A program made the translations under genes and the position numbers. Under the pieces are notes generated by a model. That model was not told where the DNA came from. It was given only the letters and a program-made list of their open reading frames with translations, and searched no databases. From Candidatus Peribacteraceae bacterium (GTDB lineage Bacteria > Patescibacteriota > Gracilibacteria > Peribacterales > Peribacteraceae): a DNA stretch of 64,000 nucleotides. The stretch spans positions 96,429 to 160,428 of the forward strand of contig JAQUKV010000001.1 in NCBI GenBank assembly GCA_028718905.1. Reading direction: 5' to 3'. Below are positions 14,389 to 23,679 of this stretch, in pieces (the first letter of the stretch is position 1; the number at the start of each line of letters is the position of its first letter).

Positions 14389-15606
14389 CTACTCGAAGCG
14401 CATTGCCTCGATGGGGCTCAATTTTGCGGCGCGCTGTGCCGGGTAGATGCCGAACACCAATCCCGTTGCGACAGCCATGCCGACGGACAGTATCACGGAG
14501 AGCGGAGTGAGCGTGTAGGGGAAGCTGCCGATGAATTTGGAGGCGACGCGTGCGAGCAGAAAGCCGATGGTGGCGCCGCCCACGAGCCCGATGAGGCCGC
14601 CGAGCAGGGTCAAGGTCACGGCTTCAAGAAGGAATTGCAGGAGGATATTCCGGCGTGTGGCGCCGACGGCCTTGCGCAGGCCGATTTCCTTGGTCCGTTC
14701 CGATACCGAGACAAGCATGATATTCATGATTCCGATACCGCCGACGACCAGAGAGATGGCTGCGATGAGTCCGAGGAAAATTGTGATCGAGAGCGTAACG
14801 GTTCCGATGACGGATGTTGCCTGTGCGAAGGACCGCGCGATGAAATCGTCCTTGGCGGGGTCGTCCTCCGGATTGGTGATCTTGTGCCGCTGGCGGAGGA
14901 GCGACTTGATGTCGATTTCGGTAAGCGTGAGGTCGTCCTTGGACTGGAGCGAAACATAATCGACGTACTGGTACTTGCCCGTCATGGCCTTGGCGACGGT
15001 GATCGGAATGTACACGGGTGTATCCAGATTCCCCGCCAGCGCCGAACCGAACGAGGCGAGAACGCCCACGACTGTGAACTTCTGCGTGCCGATGGTAATG
15101 CGCTGGTCGACGGGATCCTGGTTGCCGAAGAGGTCTTCCGCCGTCTGGCTTGCGAGCACGGCAACAGGAGAGGCGCCTTTGACGTCTCCGTCGGAGAGCA
15201 GACGTCCATGATCGAGTTTCACAGACAGATTGGGGAATATCTCTTTGGTCGTTCCGAATACCGTCGGCTTTTTCTCCTCTTTTCCGTACTTCACGCTCTG
15301 GCCAACGAAGACGACGGGAGCGGCACTCGTGACGGTCGAGAGCTTGCTCAGTGCATCGAAGTCGGCATCAGAGATGCTTTCTGTCGCCTTGCCGAATTCC
15401 TGCAGACCCTTGGCGTGAATCTCGAAGGTGGATCCGCTGAACTGCGATACCTGGGCGAGAATGTACGTCTGAAAACTCGAGCCCATCGAAACCATGAGCA
15501 CAACGGAGCCGACACCGATGACAATGCCGAGCGTCGTCAGGAGGGAGCGCGATATATTGCGCGTGATTCCTTGGGTGGCCGTGCGGATGGTGTCTCGAAA
15601 CAGCAT
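14389..15606 (-). CDS. MacB-like ABC transporter permease 2
   Basis: 405-residue mechanotransmission-type permease. One N-terminal helix (SLLTTLGIVIGVGSVVLM) is followed by a large extracytoplasmic MacB-PCD domain (about residues 45-275), then three C-terminal helices within the FtsX domain, with GGIGIMNIMLVSVSERTKEIGLRKAVGAT and ending QRAAKLSPIEAMRFE. It directly follows the paralogous permease (ends share one base). It probably forms a heterodimer with it, driven by the ATPase at 16856. Confidence 0.92.
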   Translation of the reverse strand: MLFRDTIRTATQGITRNISRSLLTTLGIVIGVGSVVLMVSMGSSFQTYILAQVSQFSGSTFEIHAKGLQEFGKATESISDADFDALSKLSTVTSAAPVVFVGQSVKYGKEEKKPTVFGTTKEIFPNLSVKLDHGRLLSDGDVKGASPVAVLASQTAEDLFGNQDPVDQRITIGTQKFTVVGVLASFGSALAGNLDTPVYIPITVAKAMTGKYQYVDYVSLQSKDDLTLTEIDIKSLLRQRHKITNPEDDPAKDDFIARSFAQATSVIGTVTLSITIFLGLIAAISLVVGGIGIMNIMLVSVSERTKEIGLRKAVGATRRNILLQFLLEAVTLTLLGGLIGLVGGATIGFLLARVASKFIGSFPYTLTPLSVILSVGMAVATGLVFGIYPAQRAAKLSPIEAMRFE

Positions 15607-16841
15607 TATTCGTAGCGGAGGGCTTCGATGGGATTGAGTTCTGCCGCTTTCCGCGCCGGGTAAATCCCGAAAACGAGTCCTGTGGCGGCAGCCGTTGCGA
15701 GGGCGATGATCATGGCACCGAAGTTCAGGATGAATGCATAATCGGCCAGGAACCTCTTCGCAACAGCGACGATCAGGTAATCCAGACCGATACCGATTGC
15801 CGTTCCCACGATGCCGCCGATGACGGTCAGCACTACGGCCTCCACAAGGAATTGCATCATGATGTCTTTCGGTTGCGCTCCCAAGGCCTTGCGCAGCCCT
15901 ATTTCACGTGTCCGCTCCGTCACCGCCACCAGCATGATATTCATGATCCCGATGCCGCCGACCACCAGCGACACTGCGGCGATCATCGTAATGAAGAGCG
16001 TGAGACCGACGGAGACGGCGGAGAGAATTTCCTGCGCCTGCGCCGCGGTTCGGACCAGAAAGTCATCGTTGTCCGTTCCCCCATTCGAGGGAAGCGTGAT
16101 CGAGTGGCGTCGTCTGAGCAGTGTTTGAATATCCACGACGGCATCCTCCAGATCGCCGGTGGCCTGCGCGGTGACCATGTCCACGTAGGAATGTTGGGTG
16201 ACGATTTTGGCCGTGGAGAGCGGAATAATCACGCGCTTATCCATGTTCTGGAAGAATTGCGAACCGACCGCGGTCAGGACGCCGATGACGGTGTACTTGC
16301 GGCCGCCGAGGTCAATCCGCTTGCCCAGCGGGTCCTGGTTCCCGAAGAGATCGGTGGCGGTATCCGGACCGAGGACGGCGACGGCCCGCGCCTCCGTTTC
16401 ATCGGTCTCATCATGAAACCGGCCCGAAGCGATATCCACTTTCTGGTTCTGATAGTTTTCAGGGCTGACGCCGATGATCCGGGAGTCGGAGGTTTCACGA
16501 CCGAAACCAATGTCTCCGGTTACAAAGATCATCGGGGCGATATTCGTGATCGTCGAGAGCTTCTTCAGTGCGTCCACATCCGAAAACGTCAGTGCCTTCA
16601 GGTCGGCGTTGAGTCCGCCGCCGCCGCCTTCCGGTCCTTTGTTCCCCGGCCAGAGTGCGATGGTCTTGGGCCCGAGCGCACTGATCTGGCCCAGAATCAC
16701 GCCCTCCATGCTCCTGCCGATGCTCGTCATCAGGACGACTGCCCCCACACCGATGATGATTCCCAGCATCGTGAGGAATGCACGGCTTCTGTTCGCCCGG
16801 ATCGCCCGAAGCGCGATGATGATCGTATCGCGGATTTGCAT
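15606..16841 (-). CDS. MacB-like ABC transporter permease 1
   Basis: 411 residues, paralogous to the next gene. N-terminal helix SRAFLTMLGIIIGVGAVVLM, a periplasmic-core domain, then GGIGIMNIMLVAVTERTREIGLRKALGAQ and the terminal ARKAAELNPIEALRYE. A Gly-rich segment GPEGGGGGLN lies in the extracytoplasmic part. The operon order is membrane-fusion protein, ATPase, permease 1, permease 2, with gaps of 14 nt or less. Confidence 0.92.
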   Translation of the reverse strand: MQIRDTIIIALRAIRANRSRAFLTMLGIIIGVGAVVLMTSIGRSMEGVILGQISALGPKTIALWPGNKGPEGGGGGLNADLKALTFSDVDALKKLSTITNIAPMIFVTGDIGFGRETSDSRIIGVSPENYQNQKVDIASGRFHDETDETEARAVAVLGPDTATDLFGNQDPLGKRIDLGGRKYTVIGVLTAVGSQFFQNMDKRVIIPLSTAKIVTQHSYVDMVTAQATGDLEDAVVDIQTLLRRRHSITLPSNGGTDNDDFLVRTAAQAQEILSAVSVGLTLFITMIAAVSLVVGGIGIMNIMLVAVTERTREIGLRKALGAQPKDIMMQFLVEAVVLTVIGGIVGTAIGIGLDYLIVAVAKRFLADYAFILNFGAMIIALATAAATGLVFGIYPARKAAELNPIEALRYE

Positions 16842-16855
16842 GGCGAAGGGAGGGG

Positions 16856-17596
16856 TTACTTGAGCTCTTTCACCTGGCTCGCTATGCGGCGCGTGAAGTC
16901 ACGCTCGTCGGCCACAATACGTCCGTCCTGAATGCGGATGATACGTTCTGCATGCTCCGCCGTGGTCCGTTCGTGCGTGACCAGGATGATAGTGTGCCCC
17001 TGTTTGTGCAGTCCCTGCAGAATCTCCATCACGTGTTTGCCGGAGGCGGAGTCCAGATTGCCGGTGGGTTCATCGGCGAAGATGATTTCCGGTTCCGTGA
17101 CAAGGGCGCGTGCGATGGCAACACGTTGTTGCTGTCCGCCCGAGAGCTGATTTGTAAAGTACAGTGCACGATCTGTCAGTCCCACGGATGCGATTGCCTT
17201 CAGTGCTTCAGCCTGACGTGCGGACGGGCGAAGACCCCCGTGATAGATGAGCGGCAGAATGACATTATCGAGAACCGTGGTCCGCGGCAGCAGATTGAAA
17301 GACTGGAAAACGAAACTCACGGCCGATGCCCGGATGTGCGCCAGCTCATCTTCCCCCTTTTCCTCCGTGGATTCCCCCCGCAGATGGTAATGACCGCTCG
17401 TCGGGACATCGAGGAATCCGAGGATGTGCATCAATGTGGATTTTCCGGAACCCGATGGTCCCATAATGGAGACGAATTCCCCCTCGCCGATTTTCAGATT
17501 GATATCGAACAGTACAGGCGTTTCGAGCTCGTCATTGAAATAGGACTTACAGAGTTTGATCGTTTCGATGAGTGTTTCAGATTCTTTTTTCGGCAT
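16856..17596 (-). CDS. MacB/LolD-type ABC transporter ATPase
   Basis: 246 residues. Walker [14 protein letters not shown]-loop [13 protein letters not shown], signature [15 protein letters not shown], Walker [17 protein letters not shown] and switch His in [16 protein letters not shown]. These identify the MacB/LolD/FtsE group that powers FtsX-type permeases. It couples with the two permeases downstream and the HlyD-like protein upstream (2 nt gap). Confidence 0.95.
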   Translation of the reverse strand: MPKKESETLIETIKLCKSYFNDELETPVLFDINLKIGEGEFVSIMGPSGSGKSTLMHILGFLDVPTSGHYHLRGESTEEKGEDELAHIRASAVSFVFQSFNLLPRTTVLDNVILPLIYHGGLRPSARQAEALKAIASVGLTDRALYFTNQLSGGQQQRVAIARALVTEPEIIFADEPTGNLDSASGKHVMEILQGLHKQGHTIILVTHERTTAEHAERIIRIQDGRIVADERDFTRRIASQVKELK

Positions 17597-17598
17597 GA

Positions 17599-19377
17599 TT
17601 ATTTCTTGATAAGGACGACGACAGTGTCCCCTTCCGAGACGCCACTGACAATCTCGGCGTCGGTGTCGGATTCCATTCCCGTGACGACCGGTTTTTCGAC
17701 GACGTTGCCATTTTCCAGAATGCGGACGATCTTTTCCTGATCGGTATTCTGGATGACCGCGCGAACGGGAACGAGGAGGGCGTTTTTCACCTCACCGGTG
17801 ATGATCTCGGCATCTCCGGTCATTCCGATTTTGAATTCCTCATGCGGGTAGACGAAATTCAGGCTGACACGGTACTTCGACACGCCATCAACCTTCGTGG
17901 GACCCGGCTCGATCGATGTGACCCGAAGCGCATAGTGCACATTCGGGAAGGCATCGATATCGATGGAGCCGCTCTGTGAGAGTAGGACTTTGGGAATATC
18001 CACTTCCGAGAGGAACATTTCGACGCGGTAAGGGGCCGTTCCCAGCAGGGTGATCGAGTGGCCGATATTATCCGCATCGCCGGTAAATTCCCCTTCTTTG
18101 AAGTCCACCTTTGTAATCACACCGTCCGTCGGGGAGCGGATGATCGTATCTTCCAGCTTCGCGTGTGCACGGGCCACGCTGGCCGCTGCGGCATTCATAC
18201 TCGCGCGTGAAGCGGCCAGCTGGGTGTCGCGGGGGCCGGCCTTCGAGAGGGCCAGTTGCGCCTCCTGCGTACGCAGTGCGGTTTCATACGTAAGAATGTC
18301 CGACTGCGCCGACTGCGCGGTGGCTTTGGCGGAGGCGAAGGTGTTCTCTTCGGTCGCGATACTCGCCGTGTAACTCGTTGCGGCATCCTGCAGGCTCTTG
18401 ATTGCCGTATTGATGGCGCTCAACGCGGTCTGGGCAACGGCCTTCTCGGCGGCGATGTCGGACTTGGTCGTTTCGCGGACCGAAGTGTCGTACGCGGTCG
18501 TGAGCGGCAGGTCAGAGGCGAGGCTGTAGGCCTCCTGCAGGACATTGGCGATCTGCACGATCACCTCCGTGGCGCGTTGCATGCTGGCAATGGAATCTTG
18601 GTACGTTGCGAAACCGGAACACGTGAATGCAGCGGTCGTTGCCTGGGCCGATGTCCAATTCGACCGGAAGATGGCGTAAGACGTGGTGCGGTATTGTTTG
18701 GCCATGTCCGTGATCACGGAGCTCGCAAAAATATCATCGAGTGTGTTGAGTGCCGTTTTCGCCAGAGAAATCTGCTGTGCGCAGGTGCTCGAAGAGGTGA
18801 CGAGGTACCCGGCCAGATTGGTCGTTGCCTCTGCTTTGATGGCGGTCAGCTTCTCTTCAGACGTGCGGAGCTTCTCTTCGGCGCTCTGCAGGTCGGCCTG
18901 TGCCGCCTCCAACGCCGCGCGTTTGTTGGCCACTTGTGCTTCGGCGATGGCGAGATCCTCCGGCCGCGTCCCTTCCACCAGTTCCTGATAGCTCGCCTGC
19001 GCCTGGCGGTACTGGGCGGCAGCGGCAGCCAGATCTGCGGCAGCCGATTCGTTGCGTAATTTTGCCAGTTCCTGACCGGCAGTCACCCTGTCACCCTCCT
19101 TCACCGAAACGGCGCCGACGATACCGGTCAGAGGGAATTTCATATTTACGTCGTGATCCGATGTGATGGTGCCCACGGCCTCGACTTTCTGGACCAGGTC
19201 ACCCCGCCGGACAGTTTCGGTGATCATCTGGGGCGGAACAGGAGAGAAGATGTACCACAGGAGCAGGCCAAGGAGCAGGCCCAGAATTCCAAGCACGGCA
19301 GACCAAATCGGATGCCGCCAAACGAAGGACTTGAGTGCCGTCAGCAAGCGCCGAATCAGAGGGAGGGGGGACCACAT
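17599..19377 (-). CDS. HlyD/MacA-like membrane-fusion protein
   Basis: 592-residue adaptor of the ABC export system. One N-terminal membrane helix (HPIWSAVLGILGLLLGLLLW) is followed by a biotinyl-lipoyl-like half motif VEAVGTITSDHDVNMKFPLTG. A long alpha-helical coiled-coil hairpin rich in Ala, Gln, Glu and Ser follows (about residues 100-410). After it come the second lipoyl half (IIRSPTDGVITKVDFKEGEF) and beta-barrel domains. The hairpin is longer than usual. CPR cells lack a known outer membrane, so its partner is unclear. Confidence 0.9.
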   Translation of the reverse strand: MWSPLPLIRRLLTALKSFVWRHPIWSAVLGILGLLLGLLLWYIFSPVPPQMITETVRRGDLVQKVEAVGTITSDHDVNMKFPLTGIVGAVSVKEGDRVTAGQELAKLRNESAAADLAAAAAQYRQAQASYQELVEGTRPEDLAIAEAQVANKRAALEAAQADLQSAEEKLRTSEEKLTAIKAEATTNLAGYLVTSSSTCAQQISLAKTALNTLDDIFASSVITDMAKQYRTTSYAIFRSNWTSAQATTAAFTCSGFATYQDSIASMQRATEVIVQIANVLQEAYSLASDLPLTTAYDTSVRETTKSDIAAEKAVAQTALSAINTAIKSLQDAATSYTASIATEENTFASAKATAQSAQSDILTYETALRTQEAQLALSKAGPRDTQLAASRASMNAAAASVARAHAKLEDTIIRSPTDGVITKVDFKEGEFTGDADNIGHSITLLGTAPYRVEMFLSEVDIPKVLLSQSGSIDIDAFPNVHYALRVTSIEPGPTKVDGVSKYRVSLNFVYPHEEFKIGMTGDAEIITGEVKNALLVPVRAVIQNTDQEKIVRILENGNVVEKPVVTGMESDTDAEIVSGVSEGDTVVVLIKK

Positions 19378-19391
19378 AGTACTGTCCTATA

Positions 19392-19397
19392 ATTATA
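19392..19397 (-). promoter_or_regulatory. Consensus -10 (TATAAT) of the exporter operon
   Basis: Perfect TATAAT preceded by TGTGG (extended -10-like), 14 nt before the ATG of the membrane-fusion gene. Confidence 0.55.
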
Positions 19398-19543
19398 CCA
19401 CATCACAATATATTTGTTTTGCATTTTCTTGAGAATTATATATGGAAAGTCCTCTTTCCATCCCTTTCAGCTATTGGCGATTTAACACAAAAATGAGCAG
19501 ATATTTCATTTTGGCAGGGGTTCTCGCCTCTGCATCCATCCCG

Positions 19544-19549
19544 TAGACT
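19544..19549 (+). promoter_or_regulatory. -10-like hexamer of sufB
   Basis: TAGACT, 12 nt before the sufB ATG, with no Shine-Dalgarno between. Confidence 0.35.
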
Positions 19550-19561
19550 CCGGCCTACCGG

Positions 19562-20953
19562 ATGTCACATTCCTCCAGGTCACGTGCGGCACTTCATGTT
19601 CCCAATTCCGCCCCGTACACAGCGGGACTGGAACGTGGCATCACGGAAAAGCTCATCCGGCGGATGAGTGCGGAAAAAGGCGAACCGGCATGGATGCTTG
19701 ATCACCGGCTTTCGTGTCTTCGGCTTTTCCAAAAGTCCAAGTTCCCCGTGTGGGGTCCGGATCTGTCTTCCCTCGACCTCAACGACATTCTTTTCCACGC
19801 CAGTCCGGGAGTTGCACAGACCGACGACTGGACCCGGGTTCCGGAGGACATCCGTTTGGTCTACGAGCGATTGGGGATTCCTCAGGCGGAATATGCCATG
19901 CTGGGCGGAACAGGGGCGCAGTATGAGAGCGATGTGATCTACCACCGGCTCAAAGAGGAGTGGGCGGAGCGCGGCGTGATTTTTCTCAATATGGATGAGG
20001 CGGTACAGATGTATCCCGATCTCGTTCGCGAGTATTTCATGCACTGCGTCCGTCCGACGGATCATGCATTCGCCGCGCTGCACGGTGCCGCGTGGAGCGG
20101 GGGGACATTCCTCTACGTACCTGCCGGTGTAACTGTCTTCGAGCCGTTGCAGTCGTATTTCCGGATGAATGCGCGGGGAATGGGACAGTTCGAACACACG
20201 CTCATTATTCTCGAAGAGGGTGCGCAGGCGCACTATATCGAGGGCTGCTCGGCGCCGAAGTACAACAGTCCCTCGCTTCATGCGGGGTGCGTGGAGATCT
20301 TCGTAAAGCCCGCTGCACGCATGCGGTACTCCTCGGTCGAGAACTGGAGCCTGAATACGTTCAATCTGAATACGAAGAGAGCAATTGTGGAGCGGGAGGC
20401 GACCATGGAATGGGTGGGAGGCAACTTGGGCAGCGGCGTCACGATGCTCTATCCGTGTTCGGTGCTCGCCGGCGAAGGGGCGCGCTGCGAACATCTGGGG
20501 CTGGCCATGGCGGGCAAGGGACAGTGGCAGGATACGGGCGCCAAAGTACTGCACTTGGCTCCGCACACGTCCAGTGTCGTGGTGAACAAATCGGTGAGCA
20601 GAGACGGAGGCCGCACGGTGTACCGCGGACTGCTGAAGGTCGTGCCCGAAGCGAAAGATACAACCGCGAGCATCCGGTGCGACACGCTCCTGCTGGATGC
20701 AAAGAGCAGCACGGCCACATTCCCTCATCTGCAGGTCTACACCGATGATGCCGTCGTCGCGCACGAGGCCACGGTGGGCAAACTCTCGGCGGAAGATCTC
20801 TTCTATGCGCAGTCGCGCGGTCTCTCGGAACCCGAGGCCAAAACGATGATCGTACGCGGATTCGTGGAACCGGTGATGCAGCAGATCCCTCTTGAGTACG
20901 CCGTCGAAATGAATAGGTTAATTGAATTGGAAATGGAAGGATCCGTAGGATAA
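19562..20953 (+). CDS. sufB: Fe-S cluster scaffold protein SufB
   Basis: Scaffold subunit of the SufBC2D complex. 463 residues, full length. Family landmarks are WMLDHRLSCLRLFQ at the N-terminus, YVPAGVTVFEPLQSYFRMN, HYIEGCSAPKYNSPSLHAGCVEIFV, SVENWSLNTFNLNTKRAI, and the conserved C-terminal EDLFYAQSRGLSEPEAK. The last 14 codons (MNRLIELEMEGSVG) use strikingly AT-rich codons compared with the rest of the gene. A GC-rich synonymous version ending in its own stop lies downstream at 21076-21120. Confidence 0.96.
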   Translation: MSHSSRSRAALHVPNSAPYTAGLERGITEKLIRRMSAEKGEPAWMLDHRLSCLRLFQKSKFPVWGPDLSSLDLNDILFHASPGVAQTDDWTRVPEDIRLVYERLGIPQAEYAMLGGTGAQYESDVIYHRLKEEWAERGVIFLNMDEAVQMYPDLVREYFMHCVRPTDHAFAALHGAAWSGGTFLYVPAGVTVFEPLQSYFRMNARGMGQFEHTLIILEEGAQAHYIEGCSAPKYNSPSLHAGCVEIFVKPAARMRYSSVENWSLNTFNLNTKRAIVEREATMEWVGGNLGSGVTMLYPCSVLAGEGARCEHLGLAMAGKGQWQDTGAKVLHLAPHTSSVVVNKSVSRDGGRTVYRGLLKVVPEAKDTTASIRCDTLLLDAKSSTATFPHLQVYTDDAVVAHEATVGKLSAEDLFYAQSRGLSEPEAKTMIVRGFVEPVMQQIPLEYAVEMNRLIELEMEGSVG

Positions 20954-21075
20954 GCAGATGCCCGACTTCGTTTCGCGCCGCTCAACTACGCCGTGGCATC
21001 CTTGCCTTCACATATCTATGTCCCTTTGAGGAACTACATCTCGGCGTAGCTCCGAGGAACGAGGAGCGAAGACGG
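20954..21075. repeat. Inverted-repeat element between the two sufB 3' ends
   Basis: About 120 bp with imperfect complementarity between its ends (CTTCG...CAACTACGCCG against CGGCGTAGCTCC...GCGAAG). No ORF. It ends GCGAAGACGG immediately before the displaced SufB codons, and a related GGAGCAAAGACGG occurs near 31613. Confidence 0.55.
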
Positions 21076-21120
21076 ATGAACCGGCTCATCGAGGTGGAGA
21101 TGGAGGGATCAATAGGGTGA
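21076..21120 (+). pseudogene. Displaced second copy of the SufB C-terminus
   Basis: Fifteen codons MNRLIEVEMEGSIG plus TGA, matching the real SufB end with two conservative changes. Most codons differ at the third position. It is the same length (45 nt) as the SecA fragment at 8759. Confidence 0.75.
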
Positions 21121-21492
21121 GGGGCGCATGTTTTTTTCCATGAGGCACCTCATGAGGTTTTTGCGTACCTGTGGTAACGCACGCATTCCTTTTTCGTTCA
21201 GCGTATCGAGGGCGGAGAGAACCGGATTCCAGAGTGTATGCATGAACCGGTCGCGCGCGGGCATTTTGAGGCGGTCACCGTAGATCATGTGTGCCCACAG
21301 CACGTCAATTTCCTCCTCTTCCCCGAAGATGCCCAGTTCGATCAGGCGTTGTTCCATGTCGGGCAATTCCAGAAACCCCCTGCGCATCTTTTTCATCAGC
21401 CGCTCGACACTGCGGGTGAACGGCGTGTGCGGCTTCACAGCGAAGAGCAGATGCTGCCGCTCTTTGATTTCGTGCGATTGTGCGTGTGGCAT
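21109..21492 (-). CDS. Hypothetical protein (127 residues)
   Basis: Not recognised. Charged, helical-looking protein rich in Met, Arg, Glu and Leu, without signal or membrane segment. It starts 2 nt after the stop of the next upstream gene, so the two form a small operon between sufB and sufD. Its 3' end overlaps the displaced sufB fragment by 12 nt on the opposite strand, so its end could have been changed by the insertion there. Confidence 0.55.
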   Translation of the reverse strand: MPHAQSHEIKERQHLLFAVKPHTPFTRSVERLMKKMRRGFLELPDMEQRLIELGIFGEEEEIDVLWAHMIYGDRLKMPARDRFMHTLWNPVLSALDTLNEKGMRALPQVRKNLMRCLMEKNMRPSPY

Positions 21493-21494
21493 GG

Positions 21495-21821
21495 TCAGAC
21501 CGAAAGCAGAGCCTCCATACTCCGGCTTAAATCGCGAATCTTTCCTGCCAGAACGAATTGTGCACTGTGTTCGGGTGTCCGGACGCTTTTGGTTCGCAGG
21601 GTTTCGGATTGGGTGCGCAGGTGCTCATAGGTGTGGCGCCGAATACCGGAGTGACCCCGAAGCTGCCGAAGCAGCACGTCCACTTTGGCCATTTCCTGTC
21701 GTACTGCCTCCGGTCCGCTCATCGTTTCGGTGCCCGTAATGTCCTCCGTCGCATCAGCTTCGCGCATGTGATCCACGCGTTCTTGATGCTGCAGTTCTTC
21801 GATTGGGGAGGCGAAAACCAT
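21495..21821 (-). CDS. Hypothetical protein (108 residues)
   Basis: Not recognised. Begins MVFASPIEELQHQERV at ATG 21821. Acidic N-terminal half, basic C-terminal half, likely helical throughout. It is divergent from sufD and directly upstream of the 127-residue hypothetical, hence probably co-transcribed. No conserved motif can be named. Confidence 0.55.
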   Translation of the reverse strand: MVFASPIEELQHQERVDHMREADATEDITGTETMSGPEAVRQEMAKVDVLLRQLRGHSGIRRHTYEHLRTQSETLRTKSVRTPEHSAQFVLAGKIRDLSRSMEALLSV

Positions 21822-21876
21822 GCTATTGTGGGGGAGGGAATAGGATGATTTTAGAATAAAGTTATGAAAATGCAAG

Positions 21877-21882
21877 TATTCT
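21877..21882 (+). promoter_or_regulatory. -10-like hexamer of sufD
   Basis: TATTCT, 10 nt before the sufD ATG, in an AT-rich stretch. Confidence 0.4.
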
Positions 21883-21892
21883 CTTCTTTCTC

Positions 21893-22705
21893 ATGAAAAC
21901 GCCGGAATCTTCACATGGCGGGCGAACGGTAACGCTTAAAAACGATCCCAAGAACGTCCGGATCTTCACGCTCTCGGATCGCGCCCCTTCCCTTCTGCTC
22001 CGTGTGCGGCGCGGAGAAAAAGCACTGGTGACGGTCGAATGTTCGGCACGCACAAAAAACGCACGGCGCAGTATGAAAGTGGAGCTGGAATCCAAATCCA
22101 CACTGAATCTCGTATTCGTCTGGCGCGGAAAGACAAGTGCCGCAATCACACAGGAATTTCATGTCGGAGCGGGTGCCCGGCTTCATCTGGCGAATATCTC
22201 GCTCGGATCCTGCCGGCACGACGTGGTTTCCGAAGTTGCGGGAGCACGGGGCGAAAGCCGCATCGACTGGATCGTTCACGGATCGGGCACGATGGAATGT
22301 CGAATCACGGCACGGAATATTTTTCAGAACAAAAATGGAAGCGGCGACCTTACGATGCGCGGGGTTGCGGAGGGGAACGCGAAGATCGTCTGCAACGGGT
22401 CCGTCGAGATCGGACCGAAGGCAACGGGAACGAAGGCACATCTCATCGAAAAGATCCTTCTACTCGATCCGACGGCCCGTGCCGATGCGACCCCGTCACT
22501 CGATGTGAAGACACATGATGTCGAGGCAGGTCATTCTGCGTCCGTCTCGCGGATTCACCCCGAAGATCTCTTCTATTTCGCCAGCAGAGGCGTGAGCGGA
22601 AAGAAGGCACGGAAGCTCTTTGTTGAAGGGTTCCTTGGGAGTGGGATTGAAGAGATTGAAGATGAGGGGCTGAAAGGAATGACTCAAGAATTGCTCTCGC
22701 ATTGA
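21893..22705 (+). CDS. sufD: SufD-like Fe-S assembly protein
   Basis: 270-residue SufB/SufD-family protein, the partner subunit in SufBC2D. The core pattern is visible: a beta-helix region with GSGDLTMRGVAEGNAKIVCNG, then KAHLIEKILLLDPTARADATPSLDVKTHDVEAGHSASVSRIHPEDLFYFASRGVS, where the conserved His-Asp-Val and His-x-Ala/Ser-x-V elements sit. It is shorter than typical SufD (about 400 residues), lacking much of the N-terminal part, as minimal SufD forms do. Confidence 0.88.
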   Translation: MKTPESSHGGRTVTLKNDPKNVRIFTLSDRAPSLLLRVRRGEKALVTVECSARTKNARRSMKVELESKSTLNLVFVWRGKTSAAITQEFHVGAGARLHLANISLGSCRHDVVSEVAGARGESRIDWIVHGSGTMECRITARNIFQNKNGSGDLTMRGVAEGNAKIVCNGSVEIGPKATGTKAHLIEKILLLDPTARADATPSLDVKTHDVEAGHSASVSRIHPEDLFYFASRGVSGKKARKLFVEGFLGSGIEEIEDEGLKGMTQELLSH

Positions 22706-22721
22706 TACCCGCAGCTTTCTC

Positions 22722-23063
22722 TCACTTGTCTTCAATTGCGAATTCCTGCGGAAGGGGTGCTCTGCAGATCAAATGATATCGTTGGTGCGTTTGACCCCGC
22801 GCAGGCAGAACTATCTCAATTCCAACCCGTGATCCCTGTTTTGAAGTGCACTGAAGATAACGGCGAGTGAAGTCGAGGATTTGCTCAATGCGCGGCAGGC
22901 GGAATTCCACCACTCCTTTACGGTCCGGTGTCATCTGTGGCAAAACATTCTGACCTCTAAAACAGAAGGACCACACTGCCTCGTGAATAGCCGCCGCTAT
23001 TTTCCACCTTCGCTCACCTTCGGGAGAGAGTTTCTGCTTCGGAGAAGAAGGAGGATGTTCCAT
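22722..23063 (-). CDS. Hypothetical protein (113 residues)
   Basis: Not recognised. From ATG 23063 (MEHPPSSPKQKL) the product has a Pro-rich start, then a likely folded part with ERRWKIAAAIHEAVWSFCFRG and VEFRLPRIEQILDFTRRYLQ. A longer in-frame start exists further upstream but adds low-quality sequence. It is convergent with sufD, 16 nt apart. Real coding is moderately likely. Confidence 0.45.
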   Translation of the reverse strand: MEHPPSSPKQKLSPEGERRWKIAAAIHEAVWSFCFRGQNVLPQMTPDRKGVVEFRLPRIEQILDFTRRYLQCTSKQGSRVGIEIVLPARGQTHQRYHLICRAPLPQEFAIEDK

Positions 23064-23179
23064 TGTTGGGGAGCATTGTGCCTCTTTTATGCGGGAGGGG
23101 AAGCCGATTCCTGTCGATATTGCACAATGAGGGAAATCGGAGCAGATGCCTTTTTTCGGCTTCACCCGCCTCAGCTTTA

Positions 23180-23662
23180 CTAGATCTGCGCAAACAGCAC
23201 CACGTAGTTTTTGCCATAGGCTTTGGCGCACTTTGGGCAGGTCGTGTAGCAGAAATACATCTTTGTGAGCTTCTTTCCCCTCCTCTCAACGTATTCCTCC
23301 ATCTCCTTCGCCCACTTGCCCACGTTCTTGTACGGGCCCTCGAAAACTTTGGTGAGGAACGTTCCCGAGAGAGCCGACATCTGCGCACCCGGAACATTTT
23401 TGGAGACATCGATGTAGATATCAGCGCCCCAGAGGGATTTTTCGTCACTGAGCATCAGCTGGACGGGAGACTCGGCACCGGCCTTTTCGATCAGTTTCAT
23501 GTTCCTCGTCACGACTTTTCCCATGTTGAGGGGAATATGCAGAAAGCTCGTCACATGATCCTTCACAAAGAGTTTGTTGTTCCACGTGATTTCCTTATCC
23601 TCCCACGGAGCGGGATCGAACGGGTCGCAGCAGCCGGTGGGGGCGGGGTGTGGAGTGAGCAT
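23180..23662 (-). CDS. Conserved hypothetical protein (160 residues) with CCDPFDPAPW motif
   Basis: Begins with PAPTGCCDPFDPAPWEDKEITW and ends with a possible metal or redox site YFCYTTCPKCAKAYGKNYVV (Cys-X4-Cys-X2-Cys). I recall similar proteins as conserved hypotheticals sometimes labelled hydrolase, but the activity is not established. It is soluble, with no signal peptide. A second Cys-containing small gene lies 17 nt upstream in the same direction, suggesting an operon. Confidence 0.75.
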   Translation of the reverse strand: MLTPHPAPTGCCDPFDPAPWEDKEITWNNKLFVKDHVTSFLHIPLNMGKVVTRNMKLIEKAGAESPVQLMLSDEKSLWGADIYIDVSKNVPGAQMSALSGTFLTKVFEGPYKNVGKWAKEMEEYVERRGKKLTKMYFCYTTCPKCAKAYGKNYVVLFAQI

Positions 23663-23679
23663 GACTGCAGTCTGCTCGT

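Noticed and set aside
15852..16931. 359-codon plus-strand frame opposite the ABC permease, plus similar long frames opposite the glycan genes
   Set aside because: Translations are low-complexity (Arg/Asp/His-rich), without motifs, and mirror real genes on the other strand.
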